The notes: generated by a model from the letters alone, not told the origin. Numbered from the stretch's first letter, positions 51,843 to 61,416 are shown. The stretch is 64,000 nt of DNA from Oscillospiraceae bacterium (GCA_902792905.1 CADBBH010000005.1:20919-84918), one strand, 5' to 3'. Numbers and translations: made by a program.

Positions 51843-52895
51843 TTATTCCGGCAGAACGGCTTTCAAAACCGTTTCCAGTGCTTTAGCCATACAGTAAAAT
51901 CCCAGGTCGTTGGGATGAGTGTTGTCCACGGTTCCCGAGTCGCCGCCGAAAGTGAGGAGCATCTGTGTGCCGTCGATGAAATAAACGTTCCGGTCTCCGT
52001 TTTTCACCGCATTTTCCCAGGTGTGTCTGACAATATCGCGGCGGATTAAATCATCTTTGTCCGGGTTAGGCTGAGGCCGCGTCATAAGAATAACGGGCAA
52101 TGCCGGATTGCTTTTCCGTACCATGCTGAAGAACGGCGCGTGCGTTTGAGCCAGATGTTCGGGAGTAGGAGAGTTGTGGTCATAGTCCAGCACAAAAGCC
52201 GACATTTTCAAGCCAGCGATATACTCCGCCATACAGGTTTCCCCCATAGCGCTTCCGGAAAAGCCGAGGTTAATATGCTCGCATGACAGCAGCCGGGAAA
52301 GAATATTGTCATAAGCGTTTCCGGGTCTTGAGGCGCAACCGCCCTGTGTGATGGAAGAACCGTAGTAAACCACCGGCGCCTGAATACGGTACTCAGATGC
52401 CCTGCCGAATTCGCTCCCGGCAGGAAGACCGACTTCAAGCGCGGTTACGCCGCTGTAAAGCGGAAAATGAACGGTTATTTCGTGCATACCGCCGTCGCTG
52501 TTTCCGATAAATAGCTCAGAAGTCCAAACCGTTTCCAAATCTGCCGGCGGTATAAATGTACCGCGATAAATATTATCGGAATAAAGATCAAACCCCGCGC
52601 TTCCGGTAAGCGCAAAATGCTGCATCCGGGTGATTCCGCGCATTTTTGCCTGCAAAACAATTCTGTCGGCGTTCGTTCTGAAACGTAAGCGCCCGCCCGC
52701 GGTGTTCAGATTAAGACCTTTCACACCGTCGTTTGCTGCGGCGGCAACATCATAAGGAAGACGGTAGTAACCCGATTCATCATGCAGAAGACCGTGTACC
52801 GTGAACGGTGGCTGAGACACGTCAAAATAAACGGTCTGTTCATTATCAGCCGCGGTTGCAATATAGCTTTTATCGTGATTGCTTTCTCTGCCCAT
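51843..52895 (-). CDS. SGNH/GDSL-type esterase with N-terminal jelly-roll domain
   Basis: The 350-residue cytoplasmic protein has an N-terminal beta-sandwich (about residues 25-165) and a C-terminal SGNH hydrolase of the SsfX3-like group. Block I is VVYYGSSITQGG with the catalytic serine, the glycine block is INLGFSGSAMGE, the asparagine position is taken by the DYDHNSPTP region, and block V is DNTHPNDLGF with the Asp-His pair. Such enzymes remove acyl groups from sugars. It is the first gene of the minus-strand series 52895 to about 47266 and is divergent from the second GH3. Confidence 0.88.
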   Translation of the reverse strand: MGRESNHDKSYIATAADNEQTVYFDVSQPPFTVHGLLHDESGYYRLPYDVAAAANDGVKGLNLNTAGGRLRFRTNADRIVLQAKMRGITRMQHFALTGSAGFDLYSDNIYRGTFIPPADLETVWTSELFIGNSDGGMHEITVHFPLYSGVTALEVGLPAGSEFGRASEYRIQAPVVYYGSSITQGGCASRPGNAYDNILSRLLSCEHINLGFSGSAMGETCMAEYIAGLKMSAFVLDYDHNSPTPEHLAQTHAPFFSMVRKSNPALPVILMTRPQPNPDKDDLIRRDIVRHTWENAVKNGDRNVYFIDGTQMLLTFGGDSGTVDNTHPNDLGFYCMAKALETVLKAVLPE

Positions 52896-52955
52896 ATACT
52901 TAACCTTCCATTCTCAGTACATTATCACCCGTGAAAACTCCGATTTGTGAAATTA

Positions 52956-52961
52956 ATTATA
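52956..52961 (-). promoter_or_regulatory. Extended -10 promoter of the SGNH-led gene series
   Basis: On the minus strand TATGCTATAAT lies 60 bp before the SGNH start. It has the same extended -10 form as the GH116 promoter and no clear -35. Confidence 0.5.
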
Positions 52962-53059
52962 GCATATTTCTACAGAAAATTAAATAACCAATTCTATATT
53001 ACGCAGCAAGCCTGTATCGTGAAACGGCGATATGCCATCGGCTGAATGATGATTCGCTT

Positions 53060-53088
53060 TTTGCGGTAATGATACAGATAACCGCAAA
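53060..53088. promoter_or_regulatory. Inverted repeat, candidate operator in the divergent glycan promoter region
   Basis: TTTGCGGT (53060-53067) and ACCGCAAA (53081-53088) are perfect 8-bp arms 13 bp apart, in the 291-bp gap between the SGNH gene and the second GH3 gene and 36 bp before the GH3 promoter. The spacing suits a dimeric regulator, but no regulator gene lies nearby. Confidence 0.45.
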
Positions 53089-53123
53089 TCTGTAACACTT
53101 GAGTGCATACGAACGGATTTATA

Positions 53124-53151
53124 TTGAAAAGTTGTTTATTTTTGCTATAAT
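53124..53151 (+). promoter_or_regulatory. Promoter of the second GH3 gene
   Basis: TTGAAA (53124-53129) and TATAAT (53146-53151) with a 16-bp T-rich spacer, followed by AAAGGGGG before the ATG. Confidence 0.65.
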
Positions 53152-53186
53152 TAAACCTATAGAGAAACGAAAGGGGGAATCTGTTA

Positions 53187-55799
53187 ATGAAAATAAAGAA
53201 ACTGGTGACCGTGATAACCGCATGCGCTGTAATCTGCGGCATCTCCGGGCCCTTTGCCTTTGCAACCAGCGGAAGAATCGACCCCGCAATTATCGCCGAA
53301 ACAAGCCGTGTTGCCGTCGATATTGAAAGAGAGGGCATCGTCCTGCTCAAAAACGATGACAAGGTTCTGCCGCTCAATAATAAAAAAATCAATATTTTTG
53401 GCGTCGGGTCCGCGTTTCCTTACATCGGCGGAACCGGTTCGGGTCTCACCACATCGGATAACCCCGTATATCTCTATGACGCTCTTGACGCTGCAGGTGT
53501 GGAATACAATAAGGAACTGCGTAATCTATATGAAGCGAACGGCGGAAAAAGCGATTTGCCTTATGTTGACCATACGATTATCAACAATCTCGTCAGTCTT
53601 GCTCTGTTACAAAAATCGATTGATGAAATGAATCCCCAAAAGCTGACGGATAAGATTATGAATCACGCGAAAGCGTTTTCCGACACAGCACTGATTGTTA
53701 TCGGCCGCACCGGAACCGAGGGCAGCGATATGCCCGCGGATCTCCTTGTTCTGAGCGAAAACGAAAAAGCAATGGTTGAAAAGGTCTGCGCCTCTTTCGG
53801 CAATGTCATTGTTATTTTCAATACCGGCAATATTATGGAGATGGGCTGGATTGATGAATACGAAAGCATCAAGGCGGCAATGGAGGTCTGGATTCCCGGC
53901 GAATTCGGCTTTGAAGCGGTTGCCGATGTACTCACGGGCAAAACAAATCCTTCGGGCAGACTCAGCGATACAGTCGCTTATAAAACCGCCGACCATCCCT
54001 CATCCGAAAACTTCGGCAGCTATTCGTTTGATGATTCCAAAGACCATTATGTTGAATATCAGGAAGGCATCTATGTCGGTTACAGATACTTTGAGACGAT
54101 GGCCAGGGATAAGGTGCAGTTCCCGTTCGGCCACGGACTCTCATACACCCGTTTTGAGAAGGAAATCGTTTCTCATTCCGTTGACGGTGATACCGTCAAC
54201 CTTGATGTGAGAGTAACCAACTCGGGTGATACCGCGGGCAAAGAGACCGTTCAGATTTATTACTCCGCGCCCTACACCGACGGTGGAATAGAAAAGAGCG
54301 CCAAAGTTCTTGCCGCGTTTGATAAAACAGAGCTTCTTGCGTCGGGAGAAAGCGAAACGGTGAGCATTTCGTTCCCCGTCAGAGATATGGCTTCTTATGA
54401 TTATAAAGTCAATAAAGGGTATGTGCTGGAAAAGGGCGAATATAAAATCATACTCGGCGAAAACGCCCGCGATGAAATCTCTTCATTCACATACAGTGTC
54501 GATGCCGATAAGGTCTATAAGACCGATGAGGCCACCGGCACGGCAATAGGCAATGTTTTTGATTTTGCATATAACGGATTCACTGAGTTTTCAAGGTCGA
54601 ACCCTGAAGCCACCTATCCCAAATCAAGGAATCTGACCATCGGCAATCAGATTAAAGAGGCGGATTCCCTGCCGGAACCCTCTCAGGGCGAAATCCCCGT
54701 AACAGGCGCCGTTTATGAAAAAACCATCACGCTTAAAGATGTGAGCGAGGACGAGTCCCTCTGGGATAAATTCCTTGACCAGTTCACGCTTGAGGAGCAA
54801 TTTATGATGGCTGCCTTCGGCGGATACCAGACCTATGGCATCGAGCGTCTCGGCATCCCTCACACAATGGACGACGACGGGCCTCTGAGCGTCAAGGGTA
54901 GAAACGGCACCGTATTCTCAGACAGCGGAACGGCGTATCCCTGTGAAGTCTGCGTTGCCTGCACCTGGAATACCGACCTTGCCGAGTTAATGGGCAGATG
55001 CGCGGCAAAAGAGGCGGCTGATTTGGGCGTTGACGTATGGTACGCTCCTGCCGTCAATATCCACCGTTCGCCGAGAGGCGGCAGGAATTATGAATACTAT
55101 TCCGAAGATCCTCTCATTTCGGGCAAGATTGCCGCGGCGGTCATAAGGGGCTGCAACGAAGGCGGGCTGGTTACAACCATCAAGCATTTTGCGCTCAACG
55201 ACCAGGAAACACACAGAATGGGCGTCACAACCTGGGCGACGGAGCAGACAATCAGAGAAATCTATCTCAGGCCCTTTGAGATTGCAGTCAAAGAGGCGCA
55301 TCCACTCGGCGTAATGGCGGCTCATAACAGACTCGGGCCTTACTGGAGCGGCGGCTCATCTGCGCTCTGCAAGCAGGTGCTACGCAACGAATGGGGATTT
55401 GAAGGTTTTGTTGTTTCCGACTACGCGACGAATCTCTTCTTTTCATCTTATGAAAGCCCCGCTGTCGCAGTGTATAACGGGACCGATGTGATGCTTACCG
55501 GGCTCTGGGAACTTGAAAAATTCTCAAATCTCACCTTGCTTCGCGCCGCTTATGCAAAAGACCCTGTCGGATTCGGAAACGCTCTTCGCGATTCCTGTAA
55601 GAATATCTGCAATATGGTTATGCATACCAAGGCGTTTAATGACCCCGGTGTTTATCCCGATGCCGGCAGGTTAAGCACATGGATTATTCCTTTGACTCAA
55701 TGGAAATTTGAATCTCCTTATACGGTATCGACATTGAAATACTTTGCCTCAAATATCGTTAACTTCGTATGCTGGATATTGTATAAAATTCTTATGTGA
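53187..55799 (+). CDS. Secreted GH3 beta-glucosidase with reversed domain order
   Basis: The 870-residue protein has a signal peptide (LVTVITACAVICGISGPFAFA). Like the enzyme at 42147 it begins with the alpha/beta-sandwich domain (EGIVLLKNDDKVLPL, PEG-type FGHGLSYTRF), then a fibronectin-III-like domain (VRVTNSGDTAGKETVQIYYSA). It ends with the TIM barrel (DDDGPLSVKGRNG, YAPAVNIHRSPRGGRNYEYY, KHFALNDQE), with nucleophile D745 in GFVVSDYA. The tail is aromatic (TLKYFASNIVNFVCWILYK) but lacks the Cys motif. The two enzymes are clearly diverged paralogues, not recent copies. Confidence 0.9.
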   Translation: MKIKKLVTVITACAVICGISGPFAFATSGRIDPAIIAETSRVAVDIEREGIVLLKNDDKVLPLNNKKINIFGVGSAFPYIGGTGSGLTTSDNPVYLYDALDAAGVEYNKELRNLYEANGGKSDLPYVDHTIINNLVSLALLQKSIDEMNPQKLTDKIMNHAKAFSDTALIVIGRTGTEGSDMPADLLVLSENEKAMVEKVCASFGNVIVIFNTGNIMEMGWIDEYESIKAAMEVWIPGEFGFEAVADVLTGKTNPSGRLSDTVAYKTADHPSSENFGSYSFDDSKDHYVEYQEGIYVGYRYFETMARDKVQFPFGHGLSYTRFEKEIVSHSVDGDTVNLDVRVTNSGDTAGKETVQIYYSAPYTDGGIEKSAKVLAAFDKTELLASGESETVSISFPVRDMASYDYKVNKGYVLEKGEYKIILGENARDEISSFTYSVDADKVYKTDEATGTAIGNVFDFAYNGFTEFSRSNPEATYPKSRNLTIGNQIKEADSLPEPSQGEIPVTGAVYEKTITLKDVSEDESLWDKFLDQFTLEEQFMMAAFGGYQTYGIERLGIPHTMDDDGPLSVKGRNGTVFSDSGTAYPCEVCVACTWNTDLAELMGRCAAKEAADLGVDVWYAPAVNIHRSPRGGRNYEYYSEDPLISGKIAAAVIRGCNEGGLVTTIKHFALNDQETHRMGVTTWATEQTIREIYLRPFEIAVKEAHPLGVMAAHNRLGPYWSGGSSALCKQVLRNEWGFEGFVVSDYATNLFFSSYESPAVAVYNGTDVMLTGLWELEKFSNLTLLRAAYAKDPVGFGNALRDSCKNICNMVMHTKAFNDPGVYPDAGRLSTWIIPLTQWKFESPYTVSTLKYFASNIVNFVCWILYKILM

Positions 55800-55835
55800 T
55801 TGCAGAACCTGAATCCTGAATATGATATAATTTCA

Positions 55836-55871
55836 GCCCGCACCGAATAATCGGTGCGGGCGTTAATTTTT
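55836..55871 (+). terminator. Terminator after the second GH3 gene
   Basis: GCCCGCACCGA (55836-55846) and TCGGTGCGGGC (55851-55861) form an 11-bp stem with an ATAA loop, then GTTAATTTTT. Confidence 0.9.
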
Positions 55872-56532
55872 GTTTGCAAACTTACTCTTGTGATTTGGTC
55901 CTTATTTGGTCCTTATTCTCGTGCAATCTCGTGTTTTCAGGTGCTCTCACATCAAGGCCATTTTCAGCATCACAAAAATCCGATAAAACTCGAAAAAAAC
56001 GTTGTTTTCAAGTGTATTCAGTTGCATCCATATGTACTGAAAAAAGGCTCCGGAGAAAAACTCCGAAGCCTTGGGAAAATACAAGTTTTTATCTCTTTGA
56101 GAAAAATTTTCGATTTTCAGCCCTTATATATCAAGGCCTCGCGGGATTTGGGCCCTATTTGATAGCGAATTGAGACCCGTAAAATCGGGCTCAAAAAATC
56201 TTTTTTGAGAAAATCCGGGGTCTCAATTTGAGAACTGGGGTTGCTTATATATCAAGGGATTTCGCCGATATTGAGACCCGGACAGGCAAAAAGCTGATGC
56301 GTATTGCCTTCTTTTTTTGGCCTCTGTACCCCAAGGCTTATTTGAGTGATAACTTAAAACCGAAAAAACAACTAAGTTTTTTATGCTGAGAAACTGGGGT
56401 GGGAATTAACCGGAATTAAGCTGATCCGCAGTTGTTTACAAATTGTAAACATCTGACATTCCCATCTTTTCGATAAGGTTGCCGAGGGATTTGTCATACT
56501 GCGCTTTTAAATATACCAATAGTCAACTATAA
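55872..56532. other. Gene-free junction rich in short direct repeats
   Basis: No credible gene was found in these 661 bp. It contains ATTTGGTCCTT twice in tandem (55893-55914), TTATATATCAAGG twice (56124-56136 and 56245-56257), and ATTGAGACCCG twice (56169-56179 and 56270-56280). It separates the glycan region from the A+T-rich restriction island and may be its insertion boundary. The short open frames here overlap the terminator hairpin and look fortuitous. Confidence 0.5.
56037..56071 (-). terminator. Minus-strand terminator facing the restriction island
   Basis: AAGGCTCCGGAG (56043-56054) and CTCCGAAGCCTT (56060-56071) form a stem with one mismatch. Read on the minus strand it ends in six T, so it would stop transcripts that leave the nuclease gene at 56533. 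Confidence 0.75.
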
Positions 56533-57537
56533 CTATATGCAACTCTTTTGTATATACTTAATAATCTTTGTGGCATTTTCTTCAGAAATTGAAAACATAG
56601 TACGGTTGAACACTAATGCATATTTTAATACATCTTTTATTCCTTTAGCTGATAATGGTTTACTCAATATGGTAAAGTCATTTAAATGCATATTATATTC
56701 GTCATATTCTATTCCGTCAAAATTAGCTTTATTAACTACTCCATCTGCTTTTCCGTAGGCAATGATTCCCTTTCCATTTTCATATAAAAAGACAATGTCA
56801 TCCTTATGAAGCTTTTGGATTTTTTCCTTATAACCGGTACTATATGCCGCGACCTTACTGTTATCCAACATATCTTTAGTAGAATTTGGATTGTATCTCT
56901 TATTAGTATTAACAATATAGCAACTGTTTTCGTATTCTAAATAATCCTCCGCTTGAGAGTAGGTGTTAAACTCTATATAGTATTCTCCACCTATTTCAAA
57001 AACCCAGTAAACTATTGCATTAATATCAAGGCCGTTTCTTCTCCAATAGATAATTGACTCAACAGTATCGTGATCCAAACCATTTGTGACAATTAAAAAG
57101 TGCTGCCGCATGTTAAACATATCTTCCGATAATTTCTGACTTTCGTTCAAAGAAAAATACTTCTCATGGGCTTCTTTTAAATCTCTTCCGTCTTTAGCAT
57201 ATTTTTTATATGACTCATTTAAGTGATTATAGTCACTTCTGCCATATAATTGCCCATAGCGGAAAACTTGTAGTAAGTTTTCTTGATTGCTCTTCCATCT
57301 TTTTAACTCAAAGATGTATAAATCACCATTCTTGTCCACTGCAAGAATATCGGGTTCTTCCTGACGAGGTCTTTCCGTGAAAATGGTCATTAAATCATCA
57401 GAGGAAATAAAATCTATTATATTCTTAGATAACAGATTCTCAAGATCCTTTTCTTTCCAGCCAATATTAGAAAGATTAACTCTTTTTACTTTACTGTAAT
57501 CAGACCGATTTATATCTGAATTTAATTTGTACAGCAT
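56533..57537 (-). CDS. PD-(D/E)XK nuclease fused to an EVE/PUA-like domain
   Basis: The 334-residue protein has a restriction-like nuclease core: D63 in EEPDILAVD and then E77-L-K79 in LYIFELKRW, preceded by a helix, as in NucS/DUF91-type and other PD-(D/E)XK enzymes. The middle (HFLIVTNGLDHDTVESIIYW) continues that fold. The C-terminal third, with KVAAYSTGYKEKIQKL and KDDIVFLYENGKGIIAYG, resembles an EVE/PUA-like module that reads modified bases. It lies 96 nt downstream of a Type IIG enzyme gene, is much richer in A+T than the core genome, and is probably co-transcribed. A modification-dependent nuclease or an accessory to the Type IIG enzyme are both possible. Confidence 0.7.
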   Translation of the reverse strand: MLYKLNSDINRSDYSKVKRVNLSNIGWKEKDLENLLSKNIIDFISSDDLMTIFTERPRQEEPDILAVDKNGDLYIFELKRWKSNQENLLQVFRYGQLYGRSDYNHLNESYKKYAKDGRDLKEAHEKYFSLNESQKLSEDMFNMRQHFLIVTNGLDHDTVESIIYWRRNGLDINAIVYWVFEIGGEYYIEFNTYSQAEDYLEYENSCYIVNTNKRYNPNSTKDMLDNSKVAAYSTGYKEKIQKLHKDDIVFLYENGKGIIAYGKADGVVNKANFDGIEYDEYNMHLNDFTILSKPLSAKGIKDVLKYALVFNRTMFSISEENATKIIKYIQKSCI

Positions 57538-57633
57538 GTTTTAACCCTCCATCGCTACTTAAAACTATGGATTTTTAAGTAATTATCTAAATCATTATAT
57601 TCGCTTTTGAGAAATTGAGATAAACTATAATAG

Positions 57634-60600
57634 TTAAAACTCGCTTTCAATCATTTTGATCTCTTCATTACTCAACTCATAAAACGAATATAGCATTGAA
57701 TCAATTTTGTTTGTGCCAATCTCAACATCCAATTGATTTAAACTAATACTTTTTGCAATATCAATAAACGGCTGTTGTTTTTCAATATCCATATTAGGGA
57801 CAAATAGCTTTCTAATATTTTTAGGTTTAACCTCGGCAAATAGCCTACCCTTTTCTTGTGTCAAATTTTGGTATAAGTAATTAATGGTTTTTGAATTTAA
57901 AACAGCAAGGATAAACCAGTAGTCAAAACTGCAATTATCTAAGAGCTTTATTAGCAAAAGAGAGTTTAGGGGATAATAATTATTTTCATCTATAGTTGCA
58001 TATATTCTGTCTGCAGTTTGACGTAAAAGAATTTTAGTACCTTGAAACAAATAAGATTCTCTAGGCCAATGTAAACACCAATAAGGCAATTTCCCTTGTT
58101 GTGTTTCTCTCTTTTTTGATAATTGGGTTTTGTGCGATGTTAAATAGTTGTAAATGTTTGGGTACTTGGGTGTGTTTGTTTCTTTTGTTGAATAAATAAT
58201 ATATCGATTATCCCATTCGATTTTGTAGGCGTCAATTGCTTTTCCAATTAGCAATGGATGAATAATATCTTTTTCAAGAGAGTATTCATTAATTGTTCTT
58301 TCGCTTATGCAAAAAACATCGTTTGCTCCTGTAGCAATACCCGCTGATACTGTATCTACAATTTCATCAAAAGGAGTTGATTTTGCTCTCATCTTTTGCA
58401 TAAGTTTGTTTTTAGAGTTGTTAATTCCAAAAACATGACTAGGAATTTCTTCTAAATCTTTAGATGAAAGATACGCTTCATTATTTCCCCAAACAATATC
58501 CCTGACTGCAATACTTCTATAATCTGCATATAGAATCAAATAATCTTTATTAGGCTTCCCTTTTTGAGAAAAGAAAACGCATGTTGGAACACTAAACTTC
58601 TCGAAAACATTATCACCAAGGTTAAATATACTTAACAACTTGTTTTTCTTAAATATAAGAGTTCTAGCTTTTTCATACTCATTTTGGAATAAAAGCGTAT
58701 TGGGGACAATAAGTGAGAGAATACCTTTTTCTTTCAAGAGACGTATTGACTCCGAAATAAAATAATTGTATGAATCCGGCGTTCTTTGATGTATATCACT
58801 GTATTCTGTTTTTAGATATTCTTTTTCTTCTTTTGTTAGGGTTACGCCATAGGGTGGATTCCCAACTATGCAGTCAAACCCTAAAAAAATGCCTTTCTCT
58901 TTATCATCAGCTGTTTCTGGGAATTCAATTATATCAGGGAACTCTATAGCCCACTCAAAAGCATCTTTGAAAATTTTATCATAAGCATATGTATTTGAAC
59001 CAGTCTCGTATAGTTCTAATTGCTCATATGCATCATGTAATTGAGCACGAATATTGTTGATTGTTTGCCTTATTGCGGCCTTTGTTGATTTATCTGAGGT
59101 TTCAACGTATTGTTTTACATATCGTTTATATTTATCAAAATCTTCTCTTCTAATTACAAAATTGCTATTAGTGATTGTTTTTCCAACCTCGAATTTTATT
59201 TTATGAATAAGGGAATTTCCAACTTTGAGTTTAATATCAATATTGGGTAAAGTTTCCATTATACCTTTTTCATAATACGCATTTTTAAGAAGTTCAATCC
59301 ATAATCTTAGCTGACAAATATATACTGCCTTCGGGTTTATATCTACACCGAATAAACACTGTTCTATGATAACCCTTTTTTCATTAAAAAGTGTTTTTTG
59401 TAGTCTTTGTGACTTTACACTATCTTTATTGTAAACGAAGTAATTCTCCTGACCATCGAGAATGGTCAAGGTGTCATTTACAACCGTGATTGTATAATCC
59501 TCAACAAGGTCGTTACTTTCAAAATAAAACAGAACTCCTAGCCGCTGCTTTGCAGCTATCAAAAAGTTCAAAGCCGAAACTAAAAAGTGTCCGGAGCCGA
59601 CGGCTGGGTCACAAATAGTTATATGATTAATTATGTGATTGATCTTTTTTCTATATGATAAGCGGTCGTTCTTATCGATTTCCATTATCATATTTATAAT
59701 GTCGTCAAAAGAATCGCAATTCCATTTTAATAAATCATTAATCTTGTTAACAATAACCCTGGTTAATGATTCTTTGCATATGTATTCAGTTATTATTGAC
59801 GGAGTATATATAGCACCGTCTTTATAACCATTTATTTTTTCAAATATCAATCCCAAAACAGCCGCATCGATAATATTGTTTAATTCCGTATTATTCGAAT
59901 CCGAGCAAAATGTATAGCTGTTTAAAAAATTAATGACATACTGAAGCAAAGGCATCTCTTTAGGCGCCTTTTTCCCCAGAACCGTTTTATGCATTACTAA
60001 TATGCTCTCATTTTTTATATCTTTAACAGTAGCATCAGATTTTTCAATTTCCTGCCTTTCAAACAATGAACTGTTAAGGTATGGGATGTTTTTAAATTTA
60101 TCGTAAAACTCATTGCATTCTCTGTCTTTTTTTCCGAGAACATTAAAAAACAGATTCATTATGTCATCAAAACTTTTTATCTTATCTGTGTTCAAAATAT
60201 GGTAATTATCATTATCACCATTGAAAGAAATTAATTGACCTTCAAACAGTTTAATAAACAACAATCGATTAAGCCAGATAATAATTAATTCAAATGTTTT
60301 TTCTTTGACAAGCTCCTCGTCGTCAAAGTCCAAGTCATATTTAAATCTGTTATAAAGCTGGGCTGCAAATGTATTTTTAACATCAAGATTTATTGTTATC
60401 TGCGGCTTGTTTTTAACCTTAATTTCCTGCAAGCCCATTATATACAGCAATTCTTTATAAAACTTATCGTTAAGAGTATGCTCTCTCATTTGCAGCTTAG
60501 GAGTTTCTTTCAATAAGTATGGCGCAGAAAGCACTTTGTATAGCTCTCTCATGCCGGATGTGCTTTTAGCTTCATCAGTTATATTAAAATAAACGAAATC

Positions 60601-61221
60601 AATGTTGCTATGTTTCTCATCTTTTAGGTGATCACTAATATCTTTGTAGAACTTGCCATTGTCTTTTGAATAAATCAACTTATTATTCTTATATTCATAA
60701 TAGAGATTCTCAAGGTATCCGTCGCAAAGTCTTTCGATATCATTGGCATCAAAAATAAACCACTCATAACCATTTGTGACTATGAGTCGCTTTATTCTGC
60801 TATCCCGATTGCGCTTAACATTTTGGCCATCAACCCTTCTGGTTTCTGTAAGATAATATAATATCAGTTCATGAAAAGCTTTTTTATTTAAATCGTTTGT
60901 GGTTATCATTTCAGTTTTATTTGAGGGCTTTTTAGCCTCAATCATTACTAAAAGCTTATCATCACAGGAAATAGCACTGTCAATATTATTCTTTGTGTTT
61001 ATTGTATATTCCGGTGAAGGATAGATAGCTCTTTTAAGAAAACCATTAATTATATTCTTAATATTCTCTTCACTTTCGTTTTTGTCATTTGCTTTGTTCA
61101 ATTCCGCAATAAAGGCTGTTAGTTCAGAAGTGAAAACTGAAAAAACAGATGGATCTATCCTCGATGAAGCATAGTTATCATTTTGCGCAGTAATGGCCTG
61201 AAGAATTGTTTTTATTGACAT
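57634..61221 (-). CDS. Type IIG restriction enzyme/adenine-N6 methyltransferase (Eco57I-like)
   Basis: The 1195-residue single-chain enzyme has an N-terminal PD-(D/E)XK nuclease (D81 and E95-A-K97 in MIEAKKPS). A long helical connector follows. The gamma-class N6-adenine methyltransferase has the SAM motif CDPAVGSGHFLVSAL near residue 537 and the catalytic NPPYG near 787. A C-terminal TaqI/Eco57I-type target-recognition domain follows (SAGIATGANDVFCIS and LLRQTADRIYATID). It methylates one adenine of its target and cuts at a distance. No separate specificity or helicase gene is present. High A+T content and Lys/Asn/Ile-rich codon use mark it as acquired. Confidence 0.92.
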   Translation of the reverse strand: MSIKTILQAITAQNDNYASSRIDPSVFSVFTSELTAFIAELNKANDKNESEENIKNIINGFLKRAIYPSPEYTINTKNNIDSAISCDDKLLVMIEAKKPSNKTEMITTNDLNKKAFHELILYYLTETRRVDGQNVKRNRDSRIKRLIVTNGYEWFIFDANDIERLCDGYLENLYYEYKNNKLIYSKDNGKFYKDISDHLKDEKHSNIDFVYFNITDEAKSTSGMRELYKVLSAPYLLKETPKLQMREHTLNDKFYKELLYIMGLQEIKVKNKPQITINLDVKNTFAAQLYNRFKYDLDFDDEELVKEKTFELIIIWLNRLLFIKLFEGQLISFNGDNDNYHILNTDKIKSFDDIMNLFFNVLGKKDRECNEFYDKFKNIPYLNSSLFERQEIEKSDATVKDIKNESILVMHKTVLGKKAPKEMPLLQYVINFLNSYTFCSDSNNTELNNIIDAAVLGLIFEKINGYKDGAIYTPSIITEYICKESLTRVIVNKINDLLKWNCDSFDDIINMIMEIDKNDRLSYRKKINHIINHITICDPAVGSGHFLVSALNFLIAAKQRLGVLFYFESNDLVEDYTITVVNDTLTILDGQENYFVYNKDSVKSQRLQKTLFNEKRVIIEQCLFGVDINPKAVYICQLRLWIELLKNAYYEKGIMETLPNIDIKLKVGNSLIHKIKFEVGKTITNSNFVIRREDFDKYKRYVKQYVETSDKSTKAAIRQTINNIRAQLHDAYEQLELYETGSNTYAYDKIFKDAFEWAIEFPDIIEFPETADDKEKGIFLGFDCIVGNPPYGVTLTKEEKEYLKTEYSDIHQRTPDSYNYFISESIRLLKEKGILSLIVPNTLLFQNEYEKARTLIFKKNKLLSIFNLGDNVFEKFSVPTCVFFSQKGKPNKDYLILYADYRSIAVRDIVWGNNEAYLSSKDLEEIPSHVFGINNSKNKLMQKMRAKSTPFDEIVDTVSAGIATGANDVFCISERTINEYSLEKDIIHPLLIGKAIDAYKIEWDNRYIIYSTKETNTPKYPNIYNYLTSHKTQLSKKRETQQGKLPYWCLHWPRESYLFQGTKILLRQTADRIYATIDENNYYPLNSLLLIKLLDNCSFDYWFILAVLNSKTINYLYQNLTQEKGRLFAEVKPKNIRKLFVPNMDIEKQQPFIDIAKSISLNQLDVEIGTNKIDSMLYSFYELSNEEIKMIESEF

Positions 61222-61416
61222 AAGTATTCACCTCAAACAGATTAAATGATGTTGATTCTAAATGCTGCAAACTATATTATATGTAAATGTGGTATTACGG
61301 CACACCGATTAAACAAACAACTTGCTAAAAATATCGTTTTCCATGTCCGCTATATTGTAAATATTTTCAAGCACATTGAATGTTTCTTCGAGATTTCGCC
61401 TTAATCTTGCTTTATC

